Assembly (NCBI RefSeq): GCF_051967575.1
Contig: NZ_JBQCJW010000001.1
Coordinates: 1 to 64,000, forward strand
Source of the DNA: Solibacillus silvestris_B
Lineage (GTDB): Bacteria > Bacillota > Bacilli > Bacillales_A > Planococcaceae
Length of the DNA stretch: 64,000 nucleotides
Direction: 5' to 3'
The notes below the pieces were generated by a model that was given only the letters and a program-made list of their open reading frames with translations, did not search any database and was not told where the DNA came from. A program made the position numbers and the translations under genes. Shown piece after piece: positions 51,757-60,014 of the stretch; the first letter of the stretch is position 1, and each line of letters starts with the position of its first letter.

Positions 51757-52634
51757 TTCTTCCACTCCTTAAAAATTGGTTCATGTGTTGAAACAATAGG
51801 CTGATAATTACCATTTTTATGTAAATGTTGAAAAGCGCTATTGACCGCTTGCATTGCATCATGTGTTGCCCCGTGTATAAGCTTTAGTTTGCCCTGTTCA
51901 TGACGTGCATCTCCTGCGACAAAATAGCCCGGAAAATCGGTTAACCCGTTATCACTTTGTACGATTCGCCGTTCATGCTCAATTAATCGTTTTTTTGTTC
52001 CAATATGGCAAAAAATCAAATGATGGCCGTCTTCATCGAAATCCGAGAAAGCACAAATTGGAATTTTCAGCAATGCTAGCCCATCCATTAAAATGGGCTG
52101 TAAACTTAGCTCTTGATCTGCATACAATGCTACTGTATTTCCTTGGAGCGCTAATTGAATCGCCCAATCAGCTGCCATCGGTGTATGGCCGATGATGGCG
52201 ATTGGACAATCATATTGTTTTATTGTCGGCGTACCATAATGGATTTCACGCGAAAAGTTGGCGTTCTTTAGTTTTTTCGCCTCGCTAAATCCATTTCCGG
52301 TTGCTGCGATAATCGTTTTCGCAACAATTGTTTTGGCTGCCATCGTCACATTAAACAACTCATTTGCCTTCTCGATTTTCAATACAGGCTCACCAAGCTG
52401 CACATTTGCGGTACTTGCCTTCAATTGCTCAATCAATGCTTTTTTATAATCGCACGCTAATATCCCGAATTGCCCCGGGATATCGTAAATCGCATAGTCC
52501 AGAAACAAATTGAGCCTGCCGCCAAGTTCATCATTTCCTTCAATAAGTACTGTATCCAATCTTCTTGAAGCACTGTAAAAGGCGCTGTACATGCCGGCTG
52601 GTCCGCCGCCGATCACACAAACATCATAAATCAT
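51753..52634 (-). CDS. Thioredoxin-reductase-like flavoprotein
   Basis: 293 residues. FAD site VIGGGPAGMYSAFYSASR near the N-terminus, ATGNGF, a degenerate NAD(P) site IIGHTPMAADWAIQLA (GxGxxA changed to GHTPMA), and the FAD-binding C-terminus GYFVAGDAR. No CxxC pair, so it is of the ferredoxin-NADP reductase (YumC) type. Its place between btuD and the adenosyltransferase suggests a cob(III/II)alamin reductase supplying cob(I)alamin; that role is inferred. It overlaps both neighbours by 4 bases. Confidence 0.75.
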   Translation of the reverse strand: MIYDVCVIGGGPAGMYSAFYSASRRLDTVLIEGNDELGGRLNLFLDYAIYDIPGQFGILACDYKKALIEQLKASTANVQLGEPVLKIEKANELFNVTMAAKTIVAKTIIAATGNGFSEAKKLKNANFSREIHYGTPTIKQYDCPIAIIGHTPMAADWAIQLALQGNTVALYADQELSLQPILMDGLALLKIPICAFSDFDEDGHHLIFCHIGTKKRLIEHERRIVQSDNGLTDFPGYFVAGDARHEQGKLKLIHGATHDAMQAVNSAFQHLHKNGNYQPIVSTHEPIFKEWKK

Positions 52635-53413
52635 GGTTCTACCTCATATGGGATCATTTGCATCGACTTTGTGAATTGTTCTTCATATACATGGACTTTC
52701 ACTTGGAAACCTCTTTGCAGATAGTGTTCGCTCAGCGCTATATCATTTTCGCTGTAAACAATGATTTCGCCGTTTTTTATAATAAGGCACTGATCGCAAA
52801 TACGTGCAGCCAAATTAATATCGTGAATCGCAGCAACTATTGTTTTTCCATCGGCGACTAGTTTTTTCAAAACCTCTGTTACGATAATTTGATGGTAAAT
52901 ATCCAAATCAGACGTCGGTTCATCCAATAACAATACCGGGGCATCCTGTGCGATCGCCTTCGTTAAATAGACAAGCTGCCGTTCTCCGCCAGATAGGCTG
53001 GGAAGCAAGCGATCCTTTAAATGGGCAATACCTGTAAAGTCAATCGCCCTCTCCACGGCTTCCGTATCCTCTGTCGTCCAGTTGCCGAAACGCTTTTTAT
53101 GCGGATATCTCCCCATCTTCACAACTTGCTCTACAGTAAAGTTTGTTTCCAAATGCGTTGTTTGGGGCATATAGCATATATATTTCGCCCGCTCGATTTG
53201 CTTCATTTTCTGCAGCGGCATGTCAAATAGATAAATGGCACCCTCCTCAATCGGCAAAATCCCTGACATCATTTTCAGCAATGTGGACTTCCCTGTGCCG
53301 TTTGGGCCAAGCAAGCCGATTAATTTCCCTTTTTGCACAGCTAGATTAAAATTATCGAATATTTTGCGGGTCTTCCTTGAAAAGCTCGCATTTTGGATGT
53401 TGAGAATCGTCAT
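52631..53413 (-). CDS. btuD: Cobalamin ABC importer ATPase
   Basis: 260 residues, FecE/BtuD type. Walker A GPNGTGKST, signature LSGGERQ, Walker B PVLLLDEPTSDLD, switch His AAIHDINLA. Energises the BtuC channel. The cobalamin riboswitch ahead of the operon gives the substrate. Its start lies directly at the btuC stop; its end overlaps the flavoprotein gene. Confidence 0.92.
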   Translation of the reverse strand: MTILNIQNASFSRKTRKIFDNFNLAVQKGKLIGLLGPNGTGKSTLLKMMSGILPIEEGAIYLFDMPLQKMKQIERAKYICYMPQTTHLETNFTVEQVVKMGRYPHKKRFGNWTTEDTEAVERAIDFTGIAHLKDRLLPSLSGGERQLVYLTKAIAQDAPVLLLDEPTSDLDIYHQIIVTEVLKKLVADGKTIVAAIHDINLAARICDQCLIIKNGEIIVYSENDIALSEHYLQRGFQVKVHVYEEQFTKSMQMIPYEVEP

Positions 53414-54442
53414 TTAATCTAACTCCTTTCGCTTATTCAAAATAATTAAGTAAATGAAAAAAGGCGCTCCAAAAAATGCGGTAATAATGCCGATTTGGAT
53501 TTCAGCGGGGCGGATCAATAGTCGCGCAATCAAATCTGCCAAAATCAAAAAAATAGCGCCCCCCAAAATGCTCGCAGGGATGAGGTATTTATGTGAAGGA
53601 CCGATCAATAAACGGATCATATGCGGAACGATTAATCCGACAAAGCCAATTGCGCCCGTCAAAGATACACAGACACCTGTTAATATAGACGCCACAATTA
53701 ATAGCAAATTTCTTGTGAATTGCACATTGATGCCTAAGTTTTTCGCTTCCTCTTCTCCCAGCAGCAAAATATCGAGTTCATTGCGGTAAATATAAAAAAT
53801 GACGCATGAAATCAGTACAGGAATAATCATTAGCTGTAAATGATCCCAGTCTCGTCCGTTCAAGTCGCCCATTAACCAATATAAAATTTGCTGCACTTGC
53901 GCTAAATTCGAATACGTTAAAATAAGCGATGTACAAGCCGATAAAAATGAACTAATCGCGACACCTGTTAACAGAAGCGTCAAAACCGATGTACGGCCAT
54001 TGCTTGTCGAAATGACATATACAATGGAAAGTGTAATAAATGCACCGATAAATCCAAATACCGGAATCATGAAGCTTCCGATTGCAGTGAAACCAAAATA
54101 GATGGCAACAACCCCGCCCAATGCGCCGCCGGAAGACACGCCGATGATTCCCGGATCTGCCATTGGATTGCGAAAAATGCTTTGCATGACAACGCCCGCA
54201 ACAGCAAGCCCTGCCCCGACCAAACCCGCTACAAGCACCCGTGGCAAGCGAATCTGCAGTATGATTTTTTCGTATGTCGATGTGACATCCAGATCGATCA
54301 ATGGCAAGGACGACAATAAAATTGTTACCGTTTCCTTTAAAGGAATCGTCACGCCACCTAACATTGTGGCAATGACGATTGCAAACAGCAACAATATAAA
54401 TAGCAATGTAAACATCGATGTGGATTTATATTGTTTAATCAT
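53414..54442 (-). CDS. btuC: Cobalamin ABC importer permease
   Basis: 342 residues, FecCD family with about ten membrane helices. LPRVLVAGLVGAGLAVAGVVMQ and GLIVPHMIRLLIGPSHK (the GxxxPHxxR coupling region) are characteristic. GGGGAATAAA precedes the ATG, one base after the btuF stop. Confidence 0.92.
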   Translation of the reverse strand: MIKQYKSTSMFTLLFILLLFAIVIATMLGGVTIPLKETVTILLSSLPLIDLDVTSTYEKIILQIRLPRVLVAGLVGAGLAVAGVVMQSIFRNPMADPGIIGVSSGGALGGVVAIYFGFTAIGSFMIPVFGFIGAFITLSIVYVISTSNGRTSVLTLLLTGVAISSFLSACTSLILTYSNLAQVQQILYWLMGDLNGRDWDHLQLMIIPVLISCVIFYIYRNELDILLLGEEEAKNLGINVQFTRNLLLIVASILTGVCVSLTGAIGFVGLIVPHMIRLLIGPSHKYLIPASILGGAIFLILADLIARLLIRPAEIQIGIITAFFGAPFFIYLIILNKRKELD

Positions 54443-54443
54443 T

Positions 54444-55439
54444 TTATTCCCCGGCTAAAATCGCTTTCATTTCTTCCGCGCCTTCAATAATAAAGTGAGA
54501 TGCCGTCGTTACATTTGCTCCATCAAGAACATATACTTGATTGTTTTTAATAGCTGCGACGTCCGACAATGCCGGGTCGTTTTTCCATTCTGTCACGAAT
54601 GCTGGTTCACCTTCTACAGCACCCCATGCAGTAGTAAATATAACTTCCGGATTTAGCTCGACCAATACTTCTTTCGAAAGGTTCGGAAAGTCAGGATAAT
54701 CATCCCCGACAATTCCCGCTTCGGACACAACGTTTACGCCACCGGCCAATTGAATCATTTCGCCGATTGTCGTATTATCCGTAACACTTGATAAATATTC
54801 TGTATAGTAAAGCACGCGCTTTTTCGATTCAACTCCTTCAGCATCTGCTTTCAACGTTTCCATGCGCTTTTCAATATCTGCTGCAATCTCATTTGCTTTT
54901 TGCTCTTCACCGATGATTTCACCGATAACTTTCACTGAATCAATGACGCCTTCAAATGATGAGTTATCCGTAATTTGATATGTAGTAAGCCCTGCGTCAT
55001 CCAGCTGGTTCAATATATCAGGGCTAATATAAGATGGCACGATCACTAAATCAGGATCCAGCGCCAAAATCTGTTCGGACGTTACCGTTTCGAATTTCGT
55101 TTTCACTGTATCTGTTAGGCCCGCTACATTTGAAATTGTTGCATCAGTAGACATATTCGTTACCGCAACAATGTTGTCCAAATTTGTTAACGCGACTAAA
55201 TATTCATCCATCGCCAATGTTGTAGATACGATGCGTGATGGCTTTTCATTAATGGTTACTTCTTTTCCTCGTCCATCTGTAAATGTTTTAGGATATTCCG
55301 AAGTCTCCTCTTGCTTTGTCTCGTTCGCTGCTTCTCCCGCTGTCGTTCCTTTAGTCGTATCTGGGGCCGCATCGTCATTATTACAAGCGACCAAAATGAT
55401 CGCCATTAATGACAGCAATAAAATACGTAATGCTTTCAT
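54444..55439 (-). CDS. btuF: Cobalamin-binding lipoprotein
   Basis: 331 residues. Signal peptide and lipobox ILVAC (Cys about 19), an acidic Thr/Glu linker to residue 50, then a class III periplasmic-binding fold (PSRIVSTTLAMDEYLVAL, LDPDLVIVPSYIS, VLVELNPEVIFTTAWG). Anchored outside the membrane, it delivers the vitamin to BtuC. AAGGAGTTTAAAAAC precedes the ATG. First gene of a five-gene operon behind a cobalamin riboswitch. Confidence 0.9.
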   Translation of the reverse strand: MKALRILLLSLMAIILVACNNDDAAPDTTKGTTAGEAANETKQEETSEYPKTFTDGRGKEVTINEKPSRIVSTTLAMDEYLVALTNLDNIVAVTNMSTDATISNVAGLTDTVKTKFETVTSEQILALDPDLVIVPSYISPDILNQLDDAGLTTYQITDNSSFEGVIDSVKVIGEIIGEEQKANEIAADIEKRMETLKADAEGVESKKRVLYYTEYLSSVTDNTTIGEMIQLAGGVNVVSEAGIVGDDYPDFPNLSKEVLVELNPEVIFTTAWGAVEGEPAFVTEWKNDPALSDVAAIKNNQVYVLDGANVTTASHFIIEGAEEMKAILAGE

Positions 55440-55493
55440 GTTTTTAAACTCCTTATCAAAATCATTTTATATTCAGTGTTTGCACACGAAATA

Positions 55494-55536
55494 CCAAAAA
55501 GCCCATTTCCGGCAGGCAGATGCAGGAAATGGGCTA
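55494..55536 (-). terminator. Riboswitch terminator before btuF
   Basis: On the minus strand GCCCATTTCC pairs with GGAAATGGGC and is followed by TTTTTGG, between the aptamer and btuF. Confidence 0.85.
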
Positions 55537-55621
55537 AAATGATAAATGAAATGACTACAAATCAAATAAAATAATGTATTCTCGCCGTCCTTCTCCCTCC
55601 GAAAAGTCGTTTATACGTGAA

Positions 55622-55770
55622 AAAGCAGGTTTCCTGACTTCAGCTTCACTTTACTCCTACACCTTCCCGATTTCTCAGTGGCCATCGTAGTTTCATTTGC
55701 TGTTACAGTAGCGGGGGCTGTACTAGACTTTCACTAGTTTCCCTTTTAACTCATTAAAGAGCACTTCTAC
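55622..55770 (-). ncRNA. Cobalamin riboswitch before btuFCD operon
   Basis: On the minus strand: AAAAGGGAAACTAGTGAAAG, the core CCCCCGCTACTGTAA, CGGGAAGG, and GTCAGGAAACCTGC. All expected blocks are in order although the core is slightly changed (GCTACTG for GCAACTG). High B12 should switch uptake genes off. Confidence 0.92.
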
Positions 55771-55895
55771 ACTTTGTTATGAAATTACTGTTAACTCTAT
55801 CATACCTCGTCATTTTTTGACAATAGTATGTGCGAATTTTTTAGTTTTTAACTTTCAATTTTTTAAATGCAGGTTTTTTAATATAACTTTCCTTG

Positions 55896-55924
55896 TTGAC
55901 GTTTCGAAAATGTTCCTCTACAAT
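55896..55924 (+). promoter_or_regulatory. Promoter of tandem riboswitch transcript
   Basis: TTGACG (55896-55901), 17-base spacer, TACAAT (55919-55924), about 40 bases before the aptamer. Confidence 0.7.
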
Positions 55925-55966
55925 CAAATTAGTTTTAAAAAAACATATATGAATCGTGTAAAAATT

Positions 55967-56115
55967 GGTGCTTATGAAAATAAGCTTAAAAGGGAAGTTC
56001 GGTGGAATTCCGTCGCTGTCCCGCAACTGTAATTTCGGAGTTTTTTGCAAATGCCACTAAGCGGCCGCTTGGGAAGGCGCAAAAAATGTAGATGATGAGC
56101 CAGGAGACCTGCCAA
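55967..56115 (+). ncRNA. Cobalamin riboswitch, tandem copy 1
   Basis: Canonical: AAAAGGGAAGTTCGGTGGAA, CGCTGTCCCGCAACTGTAA, GGGAAGG, GATGAGCCAGGAGACCTGCC. No gene lies between it and the terminator at 56228-56261, so its target must be downstream of a second aptamer. Confidence 0.95.
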
Positions 56116-56227
56116 TTTCCAGTACACACCAATGCTCACGTGGAAATGGGCGGTGAAATCAAGCGTACGTCAAACGAATTGAAATACCTGTACACAGCAG
56201 GTTTATTTGTATTGACTTCATTAATTG

Positions 56228-56262
56228 AACCATCTTCCACTAGCAGAAGATGGTTTTTTACT
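56228..56262 (+). terminator. Terminator between the tandem cobalamin aptamers
   Basis: AACCATCTTC pairs with GAAGATGGTT, followed by TTTTTTAC. Confidence 0.88.
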
Positions 56263-56364
56263 GTTTGCCGGATGTCTATTTGTTTGAACTCTCCCCTATA
56301 AGTTTGCAAATAGCCGTCTTGGAATCAATAAGATTCTGTCTTTGGAAAAGGTTTAATTGGGTAA

Positions 56365-56495
56365 TCTAATTAAAAGGAAAGAACGGTGAAAGCCCGTCGC
56401 TGCTTTGCAACTGTGATTCAGGATCTTCTGTATTTTCTTCTACTGCCGAAACAAGAAAATGCGGGAAACGACGATAAGCCAGAAATCCTGCCTTT
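56365..56495 (+). ncRNA. Divergent cobalamin-riboswitch-like element, tandem copy 2
   Basis: Recognisable but changed: AAAAGGAAAGAACGGTGAAA, CGTCGCTGCTTTGCAACTGT (CCCCGC replaced by CTTTGC), GGGAAACGACGATAAGCCAG and AAATCCTGCC in place of GAGACCTGCC. No clear terminator follows before the 61-residue gene. It may act on translation, sense a different corrinoid, or be decaying. Confidence 0.75.
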
Positions 56496-56590
56496 TTGAA
56501 TGAAGCTACTGCTTTGTCATGGGGATCATTGGATGTATTTTAAAATTTGTTTATTCAATATAGATTAAAAACAGTGAAGGTGGGAAAATA

Positions 56591-56776
56591 ATGCCTCAAA
56601 ATTATGTAGCTCTATTAAAAGAACATATTATGCATAAAACTTTAGGGAATGAATCGAATACTTTAAAACAAGCGGCTGAAAAATTAATAGCGCAAAATAC
56701 GGAAGATATGCGTGAGATTTCACAAGCCTATGACATCGTTCACCGCGAAATCTCCGGCGAGGCTGCCCAATCGTAA
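56591..56776 (+). CDS. 61-residue protein under tandem B12 riboswitches
   Basis: Reads as a soluble helical protein: VALLKEHIMHKTLGNESNTL then KQAAEKLIAQNTEDMREISQ and AYDIVHREISGEAAQS; no membrane helix, no Cys, one His pair region (EHIMH) that could touch a metal or corrinoid. AGGTGGGAAAATA precedes the ATG. The only gene after the two aptamers before a hairpin, so it is their likely target. I do not recognise the family. Confidence 0.65.
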   Translation: MPQNYVALLKEHIMHKTLGNESNTLKQAAEKLIAQNTEDMREISQAYDIVHREISGEAAQS

Positions 56777-56820
56777 ATGTGAAGGAGAGCCCCTGCTTAT
56801 GGAAGCTCTCATTTACGTTT
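56770..56820 (+). terminator. Hairpin after 61-residue gene
   Basis: GTAAATG plus GAGAGC pair with GCTCTC plus ATTTAC; overlaps the stop codon region. The T-run is poor (GTTTATATC). Confidence 0.55.
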
Positions 56821-56909
56821 ATATCTGCTTAATAGTGCCCAAAACCTGCAATTTGTTTATTGCGTCGAAAATATTAATACAATCTTTCATTTTTATTTGC
56901 ATTTTGCTG

Positions 56910-57059
56910 CTATTCTTTAACATCACGTATGACGGTAGGTACAAGCTCCTCCATTTCAATCCGTTTTGCTACAAATTTTGCGGCAAGCGCCATTTTTCCG
57001 ATTGATTTTGAGCCGATATATGCATCTAAATTACCCTTACGATAAATAATAGGAAGATA
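56910..57059 (-). pseudogene. Possible C-terminal gene remnant
   Basis: An open minus-strand frame of 49 codons without a proper start reads plausibly as protein: RKGNLDAYIGSKSIGKMALA then AKFVAKRIEMEELVPTVIRD and a TAG stop. A stop codon closes it upstream at 57060. The only ATG inside gives 27 residues. It may be the tail of a lost gene; family not recognised. The rest of 56820-57130 holds nothing I can identify. Confidence 0.35.
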
Positions 57060-57130
57060 TCAGCTTTTTTAAACTGTAATTTCCCCAAATAAAATAAGCA
57101 TTTATACGGATAAATATTCTTATGCAATTT

Positions 57131-57664
57131 CTAGTTTTCAGTTTCAATCGATATAAACGCAGCACCGCCGAGCAAACAGCTCCATAATTTACTGTAAGGC
57201 TGCTTATTGAATGCATTGAATAAACAAGCCAGGGCAACACCGTGGGAAACAACCGCTATTTTTTTGTAGGGCAGTTGAGACAAATGCTCATGAAATGCCA
57301 ACATTCGATTCGTGACCTCTTCAAACGATTCCTGTGTCGAACTAATAAACAAATGAGGCGAATTCAAGTAGCAGCGGTATTGCTCATCGTGCTGAAGATC
57401 ACGTATGAGGCATCCTTGCCAATGCCCTAAGTTAATTTCGCGCAAACTTTCATTTTTATGAATTCGTTTGTTCGGGAACATAAGATGCGCCGTTTTGACC
57501 GCTCGATTCAAATCGCTGCTAAAAACGACTTCGGGATCCCAATTTACGGCCATCGCTTGCTTCATTCCCTTCGCCGTCAAATCTGAATCAAGCCATCCCT
57601 GCAGCCGCCCTTCCTTATTCCATGCGGTTTCTCCGTGCCGATAATAATTAATGGTTTTTGACAT
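57131..57664 (-). CDS. Histidine phosphatase, CobC-like
   Basis: 177 residues of the phosphoglycerate-mutase-like family: catalytic YRHGETAWN at the N-terminus and VVSHGVAL near 140. In this setting (after cbiB and cobD) it is most likely the alpha-ribazole-5'-phosphate phosphatase of the lower-ligand pathway; the family alone does not prove this. It overlaps the cobD gene by 17 bases. Last gene of the three-gene operon. Confidence 0.8.
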   Translation of the reverse strand: MSKTINYYRHGETAWNKEGRLQGWLDSDLTAKGMKQAMAVNWDPEVVFSSDLNRAVKTAHLMFPNKRIHKNESLREINLGHWQGCLIRDLQHDEQYRCYLNSPHLFISSTQESFEEVTNRMLAFHEHLSQLPYKKIAVVSHGVALACLFNAFNKQPYSKLWSCLLGGAAFISIETEN

Positions 57665-58715
57665 AATTCATTATTTTTTCCTTGCATTCCTTCCAAATGC
57701 CTTCGCTTTTGACAGCTATCCGAAACCACTTTCCGTCTAAGCCGGAATAGTTTTTCGTATGGCGTAAAACTATGCCGCACTTTAATAAATAAGCGAAAAA
57801 TTCATCTGGATCAAACTTGTTCGGTAGTCGAAATAGGATAAAATTCGATTTGCTATTCGATACTTCAAAACCGATTAATCTTAATTCTGCCATCATTTTT
57901 GTACGCAGCCTACTGTTAATTTCACGAGATTCCGCCACATAATCCTTTTCTTTTATACATAGGCAGCCTAGTTCCACGGCGATGGCACTCACATTCCAAT
58001 GCGGTAAAAAATTGTGCAATTTATCCGCTTGCTGGCCAATGATATAACCGAGACGGACTCCTGCCAGTGCATACATTTTCGTCATCGAACGCAACACAAA
58101 CAGATTGGGGTATGCATGAATTAGCGGGACGATGCTTTCGGATTCATCGGTCCAGTCCATAAAAGCTTCATCGACTACAAAATAACAATGACAATGTTTT
58201 GCGAGCAATTGTTCAATCCATTGCTTTTTCAGCAATACGCCAGTTGGATTATTCGGATTGCAGATATAACAGGCATCAGCATTCAAAATTTGTTTTTCCA
58301 AAGATTCATCGTTAAAACGATATTCACTGATATCCTCAGCTAAAATGGTGTGAATAGTGCAATTTTGCTGTTTTAACGTTCTGGAATATTCCGAAAAAGA
58401 AGGCTGTAAAAGTGCGACATGTTGTTCCCTGAAAAGCTGGGCCAATGCCATTAAGCCTTCTGCTGCACCATTTGTTACAACAATATGCTGTGCTGCAACT
58501 TGATGAATATTTGAGATTTGCGAACGAAATGGCTCTGCCTGTTCGTTTGGGTAGCTCGTTATTTTTTCCAGCAAATTTGGCCACTGCCTTTGTACTTGCG
58601 GTGGCGGCCCGAGATGATTCACATTTTCACTCACATCAATGACCCGCTCAGGCATATCGAGATTCAACGCTTTATATAATGTAGCTGCATTAGCGCCATG
58701 TGCAGGCAATTGCAT
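57648..58715 (-). CDS. cobD: L-threonine-O-3-phosphate decarboxylase
   Basis: 355 residues, PLP-dependent aminotransferase fold I, close to histidinol-phosphate aminotransferase. N-terminal PAHGANAATLY is typical of CobD; CNPNNPTG and the Schiff-base Lys in SMTKMYALAGVRLGY are present, with RLPNKFDPDEFFAYLLKCGI near the end. It makes aminopropanol phosphate for the cobalamin linker. It overlaps cbiB by 26 bases, and the neighbouring cbiB supports CobD over HisC. Confidence 0.88.
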   Translation of the reverse strand: MQLPAHGANAATLYKALNLDMPERVIDVSENVNHLGPPPQVQRQWPNLLEKITSYPNEQAEPFRSQISNIHQVAAQHIVVTNGAAEGLMALAQLFREQHVALLQPSFSEYSRTLKQQNCTIHTILAEDISEYRFNDESLEKQILNADACYICNPNNPTGVLLKKQWIEQLLAKHCHCYFVVDEAFMDWTDESESIVPLIHAYPNLFVLRSMTKMYALAGVRLGYIIGQQADKLHNFLPHWNVSAIAVELGCLCIKEKDYVAESREINSRLRTKMMAELRLIGFEVSNSKSNFILFRLPNKFDPDEFFAYLLKCGIVLRHTKNYSGLDGKWFRIAVKSEGIWKECKEKIMNYVKNH

Positions 58716-59640
58716 AGAAAATCCCCCCTAAAATCAATGCACACCATGTGCAAATATACATTTGTCGTATTGCTTTCTGTATATGCTCTTTTTGCATGGG
58801 GGAGCGCTGTTCGCCCATATAAGCGCGAAATGATTCAACCCCGCCATAACGATTAAAACCGCCTAGACGTATACCTAATTGAACAGCAGTTGCGGCTTCT
58901 AAATATCCGCTGTTAGGGCTAGGATGTTTTTTCGCATCTTCCCTCCATATTTTAAAGCGGCTTTTTATCGGCAATGCTGCCTTGCATTTCGTGCATATTA
59001 ACAGAATCAATCCTGATATTCTGCTGGGCAAATAATTTGCGGCATCATCAAGTTTGGCGGCGGCGAATCCAAATTGCGCATAGCGGTCATTTTTATAGCC
59101 TATCATCGAATCAAGCGTATTAATAGCTTTATAGCACCATGCGCCTGTTGCTCCAAAACATAGGGCATACATGAGCGGGGCGGTAATCCCATCGCTCGTA
59201 TTTTCCGATACAGTTTCAATGACTGCCCGTACAATTTCAGGCTCCTCCAAATGGTCCGTATCACGGCCAACTATCCAGCTTAAATGCTTTCTCGCGTGTA
59301 GTATAGCGTTATTTTCAAGGGAATCGTAAACGAGCATCGCGGCTTCCTTTAATGATTTTTGGGCAAGTGCTAAACTAACCAACATTATTTCGACCGTCAG
59401 CCATAGCAAAAAGTGAACTTTCAAAGCAAGAAAGACAATTAGAAAAACAATAACAGTTGTTGTGCTCACTGTTACAATAACGGTTAGCAAGCCTTTCATT
59501 CGTCTCTTACTTCCATGATTCCATTTCCTTTCCAAAAAGGAAATCAGGTTTCCAATGTAAATTACGGGATGTTTCCACTTTTTTGGATCGCCAACTATGC
59601 AATCGATGAGCACTGCGATTACACAAATAATAAAATACAT
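58690..59640 (-). CDS. cbiB: Adenosylcobinamide-phosphate synthase
   Basis: 316 residues, several membrane helices. DCIVGDPKKWKHPVIYIGNLI at the N-terminus, AVIETVSENTSDGITAPLMY and ATGAWCYKAINTLDSMIGYK are hallmark CbiB segments, as is PNSGYLEAATAVQLGIRLGG. It attaches aminopropanol phosphate to adenosylcobyric acid. Start at 59640 with AAGGAG upstream. Heads the cbiB-cobD-phosphatase operon. Confidence 0.94.
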   Translation of the reverse strand: MYFIICVIAVLIDCIVGDPKKWKHPVIYIGNLISFLERKWNHGSKRRMKGLLTVIVTVSTTTVIVFLIVFLALKVHFLLWLTVEIMLVSLALAQKSLKEAAMLVYDSLENNAILHARKHLSWIVGRDTDHLEEPEIVRAVIETVSENTSDGITAPLMYALCFGATGAWCYKAINTLDSMIGYKNDRYAQFGFAAAKLDDAANYLPSRISGLILLICTKCKAALPIKSRFKIWREDAKKHPSPNSGYLEAATAVQLGIRLGGFNRYGGVESFRAYMGEQRSPMQKEHIQKAIRQMYICTWCALILGGIFYAIACTWR

Positions 59641-59700
59641 CGTGCCGCTCGCTCCTTTATTTTCGTTTGATATAAAATGAAAATGAGGGTGGGACATAAC

Positions 59701-59742
59701 CCAAAAACATCATTCTTCTCTCAGAGAAAAATGGTGTTTTTT
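59701..59742 (-). terminator. Terminator between cbiX and cbiB
   Basis: AACATCATTCTTCTCT pairs with AGAGAAAAATGGTGTT; T-runs lie on both strands. It should separate the CbiW-CbiX transcript from the cbiB operon. Confidence 0.7.
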
Positions 59743-59767
59743 TGCTAAGTATAAAAATTGATTTCCA

Positions 59768-59932
59768 TTTCGGGACGCTTTCCAAGGGCGGGGCCTTACA
59801 CGAACGTTTCAGGCGTCAGTGCTCCTGTCGCTACGCTTTCGTCGCAAAATAAAATTCGCTATTCCCGCAGGAAGCTTGCCTGTGGAGAAAGGCGTTAGCC
59901 GACGACCACGCTCGCCCTCCTTTCCAATCAAT
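59768..59932. repeat. Degenerate Bacillaceae-type intergenic repeat
   Basis: GC-richer than its surroundings. GGGACGCTTTCC at the left and GGAGAAAGGCGT then CTCCTTTCCAATCAA at the right, with CCCGCAGGAAGC inside, are in the style of widespread 150-190-base palindromic repeats found between genes in Bacillaceae. Ends are partly inverted copies. The rest of the 59641-60014 gap holds only the terminator. Confidence 0.55.
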
Positions 59933-60014
59933 TTTATAAAATATCCTTTTCTTAATAGGGTTTCTCCATATCGAATGAAATTTCTACTTCTGTCCCGGCC
60001 TCTAAATTTTAACA

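Noticed and set aside
55817..56032. 71-codon plus-strand ORF
   Set aside because: It runs through the promoter and the first conserved blocks of cobalamin riboswitch copy 1, has no good ribosome binding site and no protein-like composition.
56092..56301. 69-codon ORF after riboswitch copy 1
   Set aside because: It begins inside the aptamer (GATGATGAGCC) and spans the terminator, so it is explained by RNA structure.
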